Positions 22,091-34,400 of a stretch of 64,000 bases of DNA are shown here, one piece after another (position 1 is the first letter of the stretch; the number at the start of each line of letters is the position of its first letter). Location of the stretch: NCBI GenBank assembly GCA_030549495.1, contig JAUIRK010000855.1, positions 196,001-260,000 on the forward strand, written 5' to 3'. The notes below the pieces were generated by a model. It was not told where the DNA came from and did not search any database. It saw only the letters and a program-made list of their open reading frames with translations. A program made the translations under genes and the position numbers. This stretch comes from Nectonema munidae. Its lineage: Eukaryota; Nematomorpha; Nectonematoida; Nectonematidae.

Positions 22091-23819
22091 ACGATAGAGT
22101 AAGGAAATATATTATTATATTTAGTTTTTTTGTCGAATTAATGAAATCCTTTAACTAATAATTTTTTTATTCTGTAATTTAGAATCGTTTATTTTGCCAA
22201 ATAAATTTCTTCTTCTTCTTTTATTTGTTCTATTTATCAGCACTTGTTTATATTTTATATTAAATTCAATCATCTACTTCAACAATGCCCTTAGTATAAA
22301 ATTACTCTAACATCCCTAAAATTCCTTTTCAATCCTTTCCACACATTCAATTCTAACTTAGTAATGAATTGGGTTATAGTAGTAGGTCAAAGAGTATTCA
22401 AAATTTTGTAAGATAATCCACATGAAACTTCAAGAAGGGAAATTAAAAATTGCTCAAGAAACGCAAAAAATTCCCATACTACTCAGATAAGAAGGTGCCT
22501 ATTTTTAAGCTCAGAGTAAAAAGAAGGACAAATCAGCACAAATATCATTTCTGATGCACAATTTTTGTTGACGAGATTCTGTAGTTTGGTCCAGAGAGAA
22601 AACCACCAAAAGATTATACATCGACAATCAGATTTGATTAATCCAGAATTCAATCGCGCGTTGCCTGCCTTTTTATAATTTTAATTGCGAAGCCTCCCTG
22701 TCTTTAATTTCCATTTTTGGCAAATTTATGTTCATTCTCGAGACTTTTTAATGTAAAGCTTGAAGTTGTGTAAATTTAACGTGTGAAATGCGAGATGACT
22801 TTTCTTTCTTGAGTCTTTTTGTGCGCGTTAACACGATTCTTACTTTAGAAACTTCACTATTAGTTTAGAGTTTAGATTTTGTTGTAACGAAGTGATCTCG
22901 CAATGGTTTGAAAAACATTTCAACTTAATTTTTTTGTTCAAATATTTCTATAAATTTAGATCTATATCCTAAAATTTGTGAAGTAGGGAAAATAAAAAGA
23001 TAAAAATAAAATAAAATTTGCGGATAAAAAAGTGAAGTTTTTAAATATTTTTTATGGAATTAAATTTTTGTAGGCCGAGGTTCGAGGATCGCAGTTTGAG
23101 AATCGTTGAATTTGATAAAATTGTTAAAAAGGAAAATTGCATACCTATTAAAGTTTCTTGAAAAGTAGAGATAGATGAAGGAGCACAAGCTCAGAATCTG
23201 AAAAAGTCTACACAGATCTAAAAGGGAAAAACGCTTTCACGCCGTTTTATGTGTCTCATCAAAGGTGCTTTGAAAGAAAGGAGCTGCTGCATTTTATTGG
23301 ATAAATCATTAAACTAATGAAGGCTAAGACTTTATTACTCAAGACATCGAACAAGAGATCAATACGTTTCAATTTGGTCTACATATTTATCCTTCGATCA
23401 CGCTAAGCTGGAATCACTTTCAAGGCAGAGTAGTTAGCATTTCATTTTATCACCTCACAAAAAATGGCATTTAATAAAAGTTAAGATTCATGAAAGATTC
23501 ATCAAGAAAAATGACGTCAAAAAGGAAACTTTAACGTCGAGGTCTGTAGACACTTTATCATATTACATTTTAAAAAAGTAGAGAATGTGTAAGATTTTCT
23601 TGAACGTAATTTTGACAAACAAAGCTTTCATTTCTTACACGCCAGGTATATACAAATAAATTAGGTGATAAAAGCATTCAATTCTCCGATCAGGTTTATT
23701 AAAATTTGCTTGGAATTGCCGGTATTAACGAAATACTTTGCATATTTTTTATCTAAAGTTTTTGAACATTTTGCATATGATTGAAAGTCTTTTTTATATT
23801 AAGAAGAGAAGTAGAAAGA
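22091..23819. other. Intergenic, nothing recognised
   Basis: AT-rich sequence without open frames above 60 codons or terminal repeats that I could pair. Confidence 0.6.
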
Positions 23820-24420
23820 ACCTCCGTCCAAAAATGAGATGAGCATGGTGACCTAGTATAAACAAATTATTTTAGTGAGAAAGTAAATAAGATTCTAGGA
23901 AATTATTTTTAGTCGTCAATCACAAATATGATTAACATTTGCACACTTTGATTGTAAAAATGAGTGAGGAAATAAAATCACCATGTCTGATATATTTTAA
24001 AAAAAATATTTTTTATTCAAAATTTGGATAAATGTTTTTGGAGACACTTTCTTAGACGTAAACCGCAAATTTGATTGATACTTTTAGACATTTCCAATTC
24101 CTAATTGCTAAAACTGAGTTGAGAAATGAAGTCAAAATGGTCAATTTGGTTCCCCACATTTTGAAAACCTATAGCGAAAAAAGACTCAGCAATTTACTTC
24201 AGCATAATTGATTTAGTATAAAAATCTACTTTTTTTAAAATTTATTTGATATTCTTGGAGAAAATTTAAAAGCAAAATTGATTCACTAAATTTCGAGTAA
24301 TATTCTTGGACAAAATTTTTAGGAGTAAACCACAAATTTGATTGACATTTTCAACACCCTCCTTGAGAAAACTGAGCCGAGAAATAAAATCAGCATGGTC
24401 AATTTTACATGAAAAATTAA
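23820..24420. repeat. Diverged tandem repeat, three to four units
   Basis: Two anchor motifs alternate. The first, gta/gtc-aaccacaaatttgattgaca, occurs near 23913, 24058 and 24325. The second, aaaactgagttgagaaataaaatcagcatggtcaa, occurs in variant form near 23829 (partial), 23957, 24111 and 24369. Spacing is about 145 and 267 bp, so units vary in length or one has been lost. No coding frame. It looks like an old minisatellite or amplified element. Confidence 0.65.
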
Positions 24421-25034
24421 TGTTTTCGAAAGAAATTTTATCATCAACGGGCTAAAATATCCCCTCCGTCAGCGACGGTTTAACCTCAGTGAAAAGTAGA
24501 CGCTACAAATATGGATATAATTCAGGCATATAGAAAGTTTTCTCCAAAGAGATAATGTTTGGAACAAAATGATACTAACCACTTATTTAGAAATTATGAA
24601 AAATGACTCCAACCTGGTTATAAAATGTCAATTCTCTAATCCCCATCATTCTCATGAGTTTTATCTACGAGGTATCGGAGTAGCTATTGGTTATATTCTT
24701 GCCTTCAAAATTATGAAACGTAATTTTTTTCCTTTGGGAGACAATGTTTCAATTTAGATTTAAGGCGTGGCCAAGGAAGGGCAGAAAGCTGGGCCCTTTC
24801 ATAAAATCGCATTTTTTGACCACTCTCTGGATTTTTATGATACTGACGAGAATAAAAACTGGCTACGCCTCTGATTTAAATATATAACTAATTTTTTAGT
24901 CATTGTTACCCGAGCACAGACTTGAATATATATATTTAAATTTCTTCATTGATCTCTTTCAACAACAGGTTTTGACTGAATTCTTCGTAGTGATTTCAAT
25001 ATTAATATTTTTCTACGATAATTCATATATTGAA
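24421..25034. other. Intergenic, nothing recognised
   Basis: A short frame at 24569-24757 has no family resemblance. Confidence 0.5.
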
Positions 25035-25560
25035 TATTGATTCACATCTATCATCATTAATGGAGAAGAAAAACCGCAATGTGTAATTTGTTCTAACGCT
25101 TTATGAAATGATTCTATGAAGCCTACAAAGTTGAAGCAACATTTGATAAACGTTCATCCTCCTCAATACAAGGAAAAGGACAAAACATTTTTGAGTGTCA
25201 CAGAAATGCTCTTAAAAGTATGAAATTGGATTCAACATGGAAATTTCAAGAATAAAATCTAAAGCTCATTGAAGTTTCATATATTGTAGCCATGAAGGTT
25301 GCAGAACAAAAAAACCGCACTCAAATGGAAAAACGTTGATAAAAGAAAAAATGTTAAAATCGTGGAAATAGGGCTGGGAAGTGGTTTGAAGAAAAAAGTT
25401 GCTTTAGTTTCATTACCAGACAGTACAATTGAAAGAAGGATGAGTGACATAGCAACTGATGTCAAAGATCAAGTCTGCACTGTTTGGTTTATATTCAATT
25501 CTTCTGATATTATGGAAAAAGTTTCATTTTTTATTGAATCAGAAAATATTTCATAGAATC
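25035..25560 (+). mobile_element. hAT (ZBED5-like) transposase N-terminal fragment
   Basis: A BED-type zinc finger is visible across frames: PQCVICSNAL, then SMKPTKLKQHLINVHP, matching the family's 'PQCVVC...MKPSKLKRHLE..HP'. It is followed by KKKVALVSLPDSTIERRMSD and IATDVKDQV, the 'PLS.DTV.RRI.DM..DI..Q' region. Frame breaks are evident, and the catalytic and C-terminal parts are missing. Right after it the sequence changes to piggyBac. Confidence 0.75.
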
Positions 25561-26985
25561 ATAACTACGGTTGCTGTACATATGAGAAAGCACACGCATT
25601 TATCTTTCAATAGAAAGATAAACCAAGTCTCTCTACTCATTTTTACACTATTTGCAAAACAGTTAGATCTAATAGATCTTTTTGAGTGCGAAAGTGAATT
25701 TTTATCCCGCAAACATGCGCGTAAAAATTTTAAAGTTGTCTATCTTCTGTCTGTCAACACCTGAGAGAAATCAAAACAGAGGGACTTTATAACATCCCAG
25801 AAACTATCACTCTTTATAATCAATACAAAAGTGGGGTCGATATAGCAAACAAAATGCTAGGATCTTACACTTGCTACAAACCAAATAGAAGATGGACTTA
25901 CGCACTTTTTACGAATTATTTAGACATAGTTTGTCATAATAGTTTGATTATTTCAAAACATATTTGTCCGAGACTCTATGCTACTACAAAAGAAGGGGAA
26001 AAGAAATATTTTCTCACGAATTTATGTTTAAAACTCTTTGAAACTTTCATCAGACTTAGATCTGAAAATAATCAATTACCTAAAAATATCCTCAGCATTT
26101 TATCTTTTTATGGTTATGAAAACCAGACTGAGAATGAGCCCGCGACAACTTCTAGAGGCAAATGCTACCTATGTAAAGCAAAAAAAGAGGAACTAGAAAA
26201 TGTTAAAGATGTAATAAATTTATCTGTAAGAGCACTCAAATATATTTTCTTCCAATTGTATATGCATTTTTTGTCATGTTTTTTTTTCATGCTTCTTAAT
26301 TGTATCTCATTTATTTCTTTCTGTACATTTGCCTTATTGTATCCTAAATATTTGTTTCAGTTTTTTGAAATAAATAAACTTTGTTGTACCAATGGAGGCA
26401 TTTTTATGTGAAAACTTTTCGCTAAAACTTCTAAAGGAAAAAGATGGAGCTGATTTTTTCACATTTAGTTTTTTCATAATTTCTTTCTTTGTTCATTTGA
26501 AAAAGGATAAATTTTTGAATAAAAATTTAAATCTTATAAAATGAAGAAATTTTCTACAATTTTTTCAAATTGTTGGAAAAATTAGTTATTCCCATTTGAT
26601 TTTTAGTTAGGTTAGATCATAAACCGGACAAACGTGGAAAGTGAAGTAAAAAGCTCAACTTCCTACTTCAAAATAATTTTAGGGATTTTATATTCTAATT
26701 GTGAAATGAGAGGAGTTAGAAAAGCTGATATATTCCATAAATACATGTATTTATACATTTTGACACTTATATAACTTTATAACAAGACCATAATAATGCT
26801 CCGCCTAACTGGCACAACTTTGTCTAAGGAAGTTTTTTGTTGTGGCAGTTAGGAAATTCAAATGAATTCTAACGATACTTTTACTAATTATATTTATACT
26901 ATATATATGTATGTGTATGAAATGATTGTACACTTATATAATTGAAATATAATAAAATATGAAAAAAATAATGTTGCTTTTTTTC
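25561..26985 (+). mobile_element. piggyBac transposase 3' fragment, plus strand
   Basis: The frame (about 25795-26411) contains SGVDIANKMLGSYTCYKPNR, RRWTYALFTNYLDIVCHNS and KKYFLTNLCLKLFETFIRLR, matching the piggyBac C-terminal region 'GVD.mD.....y...R.t.RW....f...iDi...N'. A zinc-binding start (GKCYLCKAKK) is visible before it diverges. The N-terminal and DDD catalytic parts are absent. The junction with the upstream hAT piece is near 25560-25720. No TTAA-flanked terminus could be assigned. Confidence 0.8.
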
Positions 26986-28236
26986 TTCGAATTATTATTA
27001 GAATTGTTTGGAAAACTCTTTTTTTCAAACATATTCCGAAAAGAAAATCAATTTTCACAGAAAAAAATGGTACTTTTTTTTTAAATAATGGCGCTTCTTC
27101 ATAAAAAATGCTAACGGATAAAAAAAATCACATGTATAAATTTTTTTACATCAGAATAAATTTTATACCGTCTGATTGAAAATTACATTTTGTCTTTGAG
27201 GCTTACATATTTTTTAATGGGTGAAAAACACAGTTGGAAACCAAGGGTGGAGTAAAAAGCCATGGTTCGGACTGCGAGGGACAGCTGCAATCGAAGCTAA
27301 AGAAAACTTTAACATCTGGAGTGCAATCCACAAATATATACAAAGGACCTATATATAAAAAAGGGACCCTTCTTTTTCTGTTTATAACAAAGTGAACAAA
27401 AAGGTACTTGCATAAAATAATTAATCATATTAGAAGAAGAAAGTTTCAAACTATAAGGGCAGGAGTGACGTGAATAATTTTAACGAAACTTTTGAGATCG
27501 GGTAGTATAAGATCCCAAATTTAGAAACGGCTCGGCAGACCTCTTTTGAAGTTGTCTGAGTACGGATTCTGAGAATTACAAAAGACGAGAAGAAATGCAC
27601 TTGAACAGAAATCATTGTATTTTTAACGTCTTTAACTTTATAAAATACATTTATTATTAATGTTTTAAATTCTTTAGGAAAATGAAATAATAGAAGAGAT
27701 AAATTTAAATATCTTTCAGAAAGAAGTGAAGAGGCATAAAAAATTTAAAGAGTGTATTTGCGGTTATTGATACATACAAGTATTAGAAGCCTTTTAAAAA
27801 TCTTGTATCCCACGGCTGCTTGAGTCCTTCAGAGTAGGTCAAGAAAGCTCGAAATCAAGGGCGAATTTTCATAGCTTCAAACTTTTAAAATAATTTTTTA
27901 ACATCCAAAAATGTTCAAGAAAATGTTGCAAAATGACAATATTTTAAAATCTTAAATTGTCATTATAAACTCAAGGAAAGGAAGGTATAAAAAATTTATT
28001 TTCCTATATAAAAAAAATTTAAAGGATGGAATGTATTCATATAAAAATAATCTCTATAATTATAAAAATTTGTTGAGCATTCCTCAATGCAACACAAAAA
28101 TAAAATGGCATGAAATCTTTGATTTATATAACACGAGATTCATTTGGAATAAGGATGAAGTTGATTAAAAGTGCAAGATGCCCATGCTCTTTGGCATAAA
28201 CACAAACGAATACACTGAATTCGTGTAAAAAGGAAG
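26986..28236. other. 3' flank of the lachesin-like gene
   Basis: AT-rich, no frame or element recognised. It should include the 3' UTR of the minus-strand gene next to 28237. Confidence 0.5.
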
Positions 28237-28409
28237 TCAACGGAGGAAAGAAGTGAGAATGAGAAGAAATGGCGCGTAAAAAAAGAATGCGCGCTGATTC
28301 AGGGCAAAGACTGGAGTTGAGCCACTGCCAAAAGCGTGAAGAGATCGCCTGTGCTCGCTCGAATGCTCATAACTCTCCCCAGAAACTCCGTACTGAACGA
28401 TATCGCTCT
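28237..28409 (-). CDS. Lachesin-like terminal exon with GPI signal
   Basis: Acceptor tttctgtttcag. With one nucleotide carried from the previous exon it reads ESDIVQYGVSGESYEHSSEH, a Ser/Gly spacer, then AFFFYAPFLLILTSFLR and TGA. A hydrophobic stretch at the extreme C-terminus with no cytosolic tail is the pattern of a GPI-attachment signal. The small residues of GSGST just before it are plausible attachment sites. Confidence 0.85.
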
Positions 28410-31400
28410 CTGAAACAGAAATAAAGAATTAAAGCGCGTGGCATTCATTTCTTCTTGATGGGATGCTAAAGTGAAGAATGGGATGACAAGAATAAAAAAC
28501 TCAGAATTTGTTTCAAATTTTTTTAATATTATAGAAATAATTATTAGAAGCATTAATTTTCACATTTTTTACATATAATAAATGTTTTAACTACACATTT
28601 TGCACAATTTGTTAAATTATTATCTGGCATGTTTTGGTAGCTTTATTTCGGCGCCTTGCTGAGTGCCAACTTTTTCGAGACTGATTCGAAGAGCTGGTAG
28701 ATGTCTCCACATCACCTTCATTAACTTTTTTCCTTGTTTTGTTTGAATGTATTATCATGATGAGTTTGGCATGATTCTTCAACTAATGGTAAAAGAAAAG
28801 TTCTGCGAGATTTTTTCAAGCCTTTGACATTATTATATAATCTCCAAGAATTGATGAGCGCCAAATCAAGTAAATTGAAAAAACAGCCAATGACCATCTT
28901 TTCGTACATGTCTTTGTCAAATACATACGACACAGCTGATCCAAGATATCAACCCAGTAGCTATATATGATATTTTCAGGCTTATGCATAATAATAGATT
29001 TATTATGAAGTGTACTCAGAAGCAAAACAACTTTGCTCCCTTAGTCCTTGTATGACATCAAACACATATCACAAAAAAATTAATTTGCGGGTAACTGAAA
29101 TTTCTTTTGCATGCATTTTATTTATTTCAAGATCAACTTCTCTGCGATTTTGTTTAACCCTCAGCAGTATAGCAAAAAATTTCAAGACATGATACTACAA
29201 TTTGTAGTATAGTGGTGATTTATGTTTGATATATGGTTAGTACAATACTTATCATTTTTTATTTTTAATAAAAATTTGAATCATCATAATACATGTTTGT
29301 AAAAAGAAAGAGATATATTAAATCATATAATAAGATATAGAACGATGCGATTTCTTACAAAACTTACAAACTTTTCAATTTCAACAAATCGTTTGACCAA
29401 GAAACATCAATAACATTTTAATGTTGAGAAGAAGAGGTCATATATTAGTTTTTCTTCTTGTTGAAAATTCTTCAATAATTGAATCCATGAGGTCCACGTC
29501 AAATTTACCTTTGTTAGAATCCTATATATCTTCTGGCTTTTTAACATCACGGTGACTAATTTTTATTTTTGAGTGTGAAGATGAAAGCAATAGAACATTT
29601 TGCCTTTTTTAGGAATGTTAGAAGTGATCGCGAATCCAGTACTAGACTCACATAACCAGAATATTTTCTTGGATTGCTTGGCATAAAAACGAGACCAGGG
29701 ATTTTTCCATGATCGCCATAAAGTTGCTCATAAATAGTCATTGTCTCTTCTGGAGTTATAAATCTAGAGAGATTGCTTTCAAACATGTCCCATAGTTCTC
29801 TATATGCCTCCATTTTATCTTCTTTTTTTCTTTTCTCTCTGTTTCTAAAATTGTCAAAACGAAGACACCAAAGAAAAAATTTGGAACCCTGATAACCACT
29901 AACAGCCCTGCAAATAGGTCTATTGTCATTTGGCTTCCACAAATCTCGTAAGCAAGACATGTTGTCTCTATCTGCACCTGCTTTTATAAAAATAGCATAG
30001 AAACAAAGTATTTCATAATAAGAAAATATGGTCATTGGATAAGCAGTCGACCTTGGCTCGCCAGGACAAAGACCTGCTCATTAGAGCGAATGGATGATGA
30101 TGATGATGATGGTCATTGGATAAGCAGGAACTATATATATAGATAGCAGGATAAGTCTTTTGCTTTTCTATTTGTATTTCTGAGCAAATAGAGAAAGATA
30201 TCTACTCAATAAAATTTAAAAAAGCATCCATTTCAGAAGTTGGCTTGCATAATACTCCTGCGCTTTGCTTTATAATGTTGCTGCAGCGAATTCGTGAAGC
30301 AAAAGCATTCCACACCGGATTACTTGCCAGCGTCTCGTCTTTTATGTTTCGGGCGAATTTTTGACTTGTTGAAAGTGTAGTATCATCATCATTTTCGTCA
30401 TAAGTAGAAAAATCATCATTTGAAGTAGACAAGTATACATCAATGTCTCCCACATCATCTTCCAAATCACCGGTTGAATTAGAATCTTCATCATCCGCGT
30501 GGGTTTCTTTTTCAATATCATAAACATTACTATATTTAGGCTCTTAGGCCACCTCTCCTTCAGTCATTTCATAATAATCAAAATTTGTTTCTTAAAGGAA
30601 GACACAAGTTCATTTGAAAGAGCTTCTTTTCTCATGCTTCATTCAAGAATTAATTCTCAAAAATATTCATTGGAGAACTTTGGATTTATAAATATGAGCT
30701 AAGTGGAATAATAGAAGTTGTGGCCTGTGGGAAAGAAACAAAGTAACAATATAGAAAAATCGATGAATAAGAGTGTGAGACAACGATTTGACATTCAAAG
30801 TTGTAAATCAATCAAATATAACAGTTGAATAGCGAAATTCAATCTAACAAGTCTACTCAAAATAGGAAATGTGTATTCTACAAAATGAATCAACACTTCA
30901 ACAAAAAAATCGCTTCAGTCATTTAAATTTTGCTTTGAGAAACTTTGCAAAAAAACTATTAATTGAAAATTAACAACGGTTTGAAGTTTTTTTTGAATGG
31001 GTAATAAAAAATTTTCTCTCAGTCACATTTGAACTAATTAAAACTACATTTTGTAGTTTCGTGTACGTTTGAGGGCTAAGAGTACCGACAAGACTTGCGC
31101 ATTCTGAAACCAAATCTATGGCCATTTTTCTTGATGTAAAAAAAATTATCACAAGTGATATTATAGCTTTTTTTGAAATGGCACTTTGTTGAATGAGTTC
31201 TTCACAACATATTCGCCAAGAGAACGTTTAATATTTCATTATCATTACCAAGATATGGAAACCCTGTACACAGATATTTTGTTTTAACATCCACCATAAA
31301 CCAAAATTTGATTCATTATTTGTAAGGCTTGATTGTCAAATATTGGGTGAAAGGACACCTAGCCTTTGTAGGAAAAGTTATTCATCAATAGTTAGATAAG

Positions 31401-34400
31401 AATGGGGTATGTAACACCTTTTACTATTCTCTATAAAAAGATTCCATACTTCTGATACGAAAGAAAATATTTCAGTGCTCAAACGCTGTTTCCTTTCAGT
31501 TTACTAGAGTGCAAGTGTAAATTATCATCATCATTTTCTTCAGACAATTCAGCGTCTTCATTCGTTTCATTTTTTGACTTGACAGTTCACATTCAACGAT
31601 AATCCTGATTTTTACAATAGGTATGCATTAGCATAGCCAGTAGTTTAATTACTATCGCAAATTTAACGATAAAATTGACTTCAATGAAGATGTGAGTTTG
31701 TTTATATTTAGCACACACAGTAAATATGTTGGATTGTATAATCATAGTACGACTTTTTCTATTTTCATTTTTTTTTGTTTTTGAGCGTTTAAAAAATTTT
31801 TTAGGTCATTTTAGTATTAATAATGAAGGAGCAAAAGAATCATAATTCAATTTAATAGCAAAAATGCGGGAAATTTACGGAAAAAGATCGCTTCTAAAAT
31901 TAATAGTTGGAATTAAGCGGTTAGAAGTATTTCACGTTCTGTGGCATGGCAAATGCGTGCAGTTAGTTACCGTATAATTCGATGGAGAGAGAGGCGTTGC
32001 CTTTAGAATTGGTAGCAAAACATTCGTAAATTCCATAATCGCGAACTTGAACTTCCTTGATCTTCAATTTCGTTATCGTCTCTTCTTTTCCGTCCGCATC
32101 AGGATAAAAACTCGCCTAAAATATCACGAAAAGAATTCGATAGAAGTGACCCTGGACTCAGAATTCCAAAATGGATTCCCCTGATACCAAGTAAAAGTAT
32201 TGGAGATCAAAGTTGAAACAAATACACGGAGAAGCATAGCGCCTTTGACAGAGATTTCCATCACAAACACGCCTAACGCTACTTCGCCATCTACTACTAG
32301 CGATTAATTTATCAATCAAACTTTTCAGCAAATTTATTAAACAGTATTCATACAAAGAAATAAACGTAATTGTCGGTCATGCACTATTTTGATTCAAAAG
32401 TTTTAACGAAAATAAAGCAGATATTGAAAAAGTACTACCATGTAAATTTCAAAATAGTTATTTGAAACATTAAAGCAAAAAAAGTTTAAATTATAGAGGC
32501 GTATCAATTTGACTTTCAGAAAATAAAAATTAGCGCCATCTATGTAATTTTTTGTTTATTATTTTTTCAATTTTGACAAGTTTTAAAAATGCATACAACC
32601 AAATATAAAAGTAAAAAAGCGCTTCGATAAAACCTGGTCACTTTAAAAGTGTTGAACGTTATTTTTTTGAAAATCACAGAAAATAGTCCAATTTATGTAT
32701 CAAAAAACAGAAATTGAGTGAAAAAAGTAAGAAAAAACAATCAGGATATTTTTGTTTTATTCAAACAACTTTGAGAATATGAAAGCGTTTTTTTGTAAAA
32801 CTATTTCATTGCTAATAAAATAAATAATTACGACAATAACCAATTTTTCGAATAAAATAAAAGTTCTATAGCAAGAACCTTTCATTTTACATAGAGAGTC
32901 AAAAACAAGTATTGTAGAGAAAAAATATTTTGGAAAAATATGAAACAGTGATATTTTATTGTAAAAATGAAACAAAGTTAAACTACGGTTCAAATGCAAA
33001 CATCGTCAAAACAGTCTTTACACAAAACTTTCTTGTGTTCATCACAACAGTTCAAGAGCAGATGTTACATCTTTGGAAGACTCTCTTTTTGCTTTCTTTG
33101 CAAATTTGACAGACCTATTTTCCTTACAGAACTAATGGGAACACTTTCAGGTTTATGAATTCCATAAGATTTCAGAATTAATCTAACCTCAGAAGGTCTA
33201 TTTTGAACATATATTTTCATAGAAACCTCTGCCATTTGAAACACATTTGTGAAATTACACTTCTCCTTCCACTGTATTTTCTATAAAATTTCCTACTACT
33301 TAAAGTTGAGGGATGTTTTTTCAAGTTTTCTTCTAGTATAATGTAAGTGTTCAGCCCTGCTATGTCCAAGTTCTATAGGTAGTATACTTTCTTAGCATTT
33401 GGTTACCTTTATCAACCCCTGATTTTACACTATTATATGTATCAATAGATTCAGGTAATCGTTTAGGCCATATTAGTTCCATCTCTCTAAAATGTTGGTT
33501 ACTCATCATCAAAACTGCTTTGAAATTTCTTTTCATATGCTTCTAGGGCAGTGGTTCCCAACCGGGGGTCCATGGAAGAATTTCAAGGGGTCCATGGACA
33601 TTCTACTTCAAACTACTTATGCTGAATCTCCTTTAATATACTTCTATTTTCCAAATCAATATAAATATATATATTTAGAGCTTTTTTAAATAAATATTTT
33701 CTTCCCTTTTTTAAAGTTTCATATTTTGAATCTTTATGTATGATTTTTATTAGTTACAATATTTTTGAAAAATTTATTTTTAATTGGAAAAAAATTTTAT
33801 TCACATTTTATGTCAGGCTTTACGATTTCTCTGATTTCATATGAATAAGCATACGATTCATTTTTTGCATAAAAATCTTTGATTAATCTTGTTGGCTCAA
33901 ACTATTCAGTTGTAGGGGTCCACAGGTAAAAAGTGACTGAAAAAAGGGAAACGGGTTAAAAAAAGTTGGGAATTCATCAAGTGGAAGACATTGGTCTCCT
34001 TCAATTTCAACCATGTATAAAACTGAAATATAGCCAAGTAGCTTGTCTATGCTAAAACTTTCCTAAAAATTAAGAGTTCTTTTGAAACTCTTTTTTTCTA
34101 TCAATCTATCTTTTTATTAAAGTTTTGGTGAACTTAAAAATTTCTAGCAAAAAAGAGTGGGTTGAAAGATCCAATTGAGAAAAATCAGTTTAAAGTTAAA
34201 GAAAAACTAAATAAGGATATTAAAGTTGGAGAAGAAAATGAGATTACACGAGAATAAAAAAGGAAAGTAATAGAAAGAAGAGACATGGTCGTGGAGTAGA
34301 AATAACGAGGAAAGAGAAGAGATATTGATATAGAACATGGAAAATCAGAATGATAAAGGAAAATTAGGTTTATATGAAAAATGCAAGGAAGACAGGAAAC

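Noticed and set aside
25854-26411. Intact host gene of 185 codons
   Set aside because: The sequence is the C-terminal part of a piggyBac transposase with the catalytic region missing.
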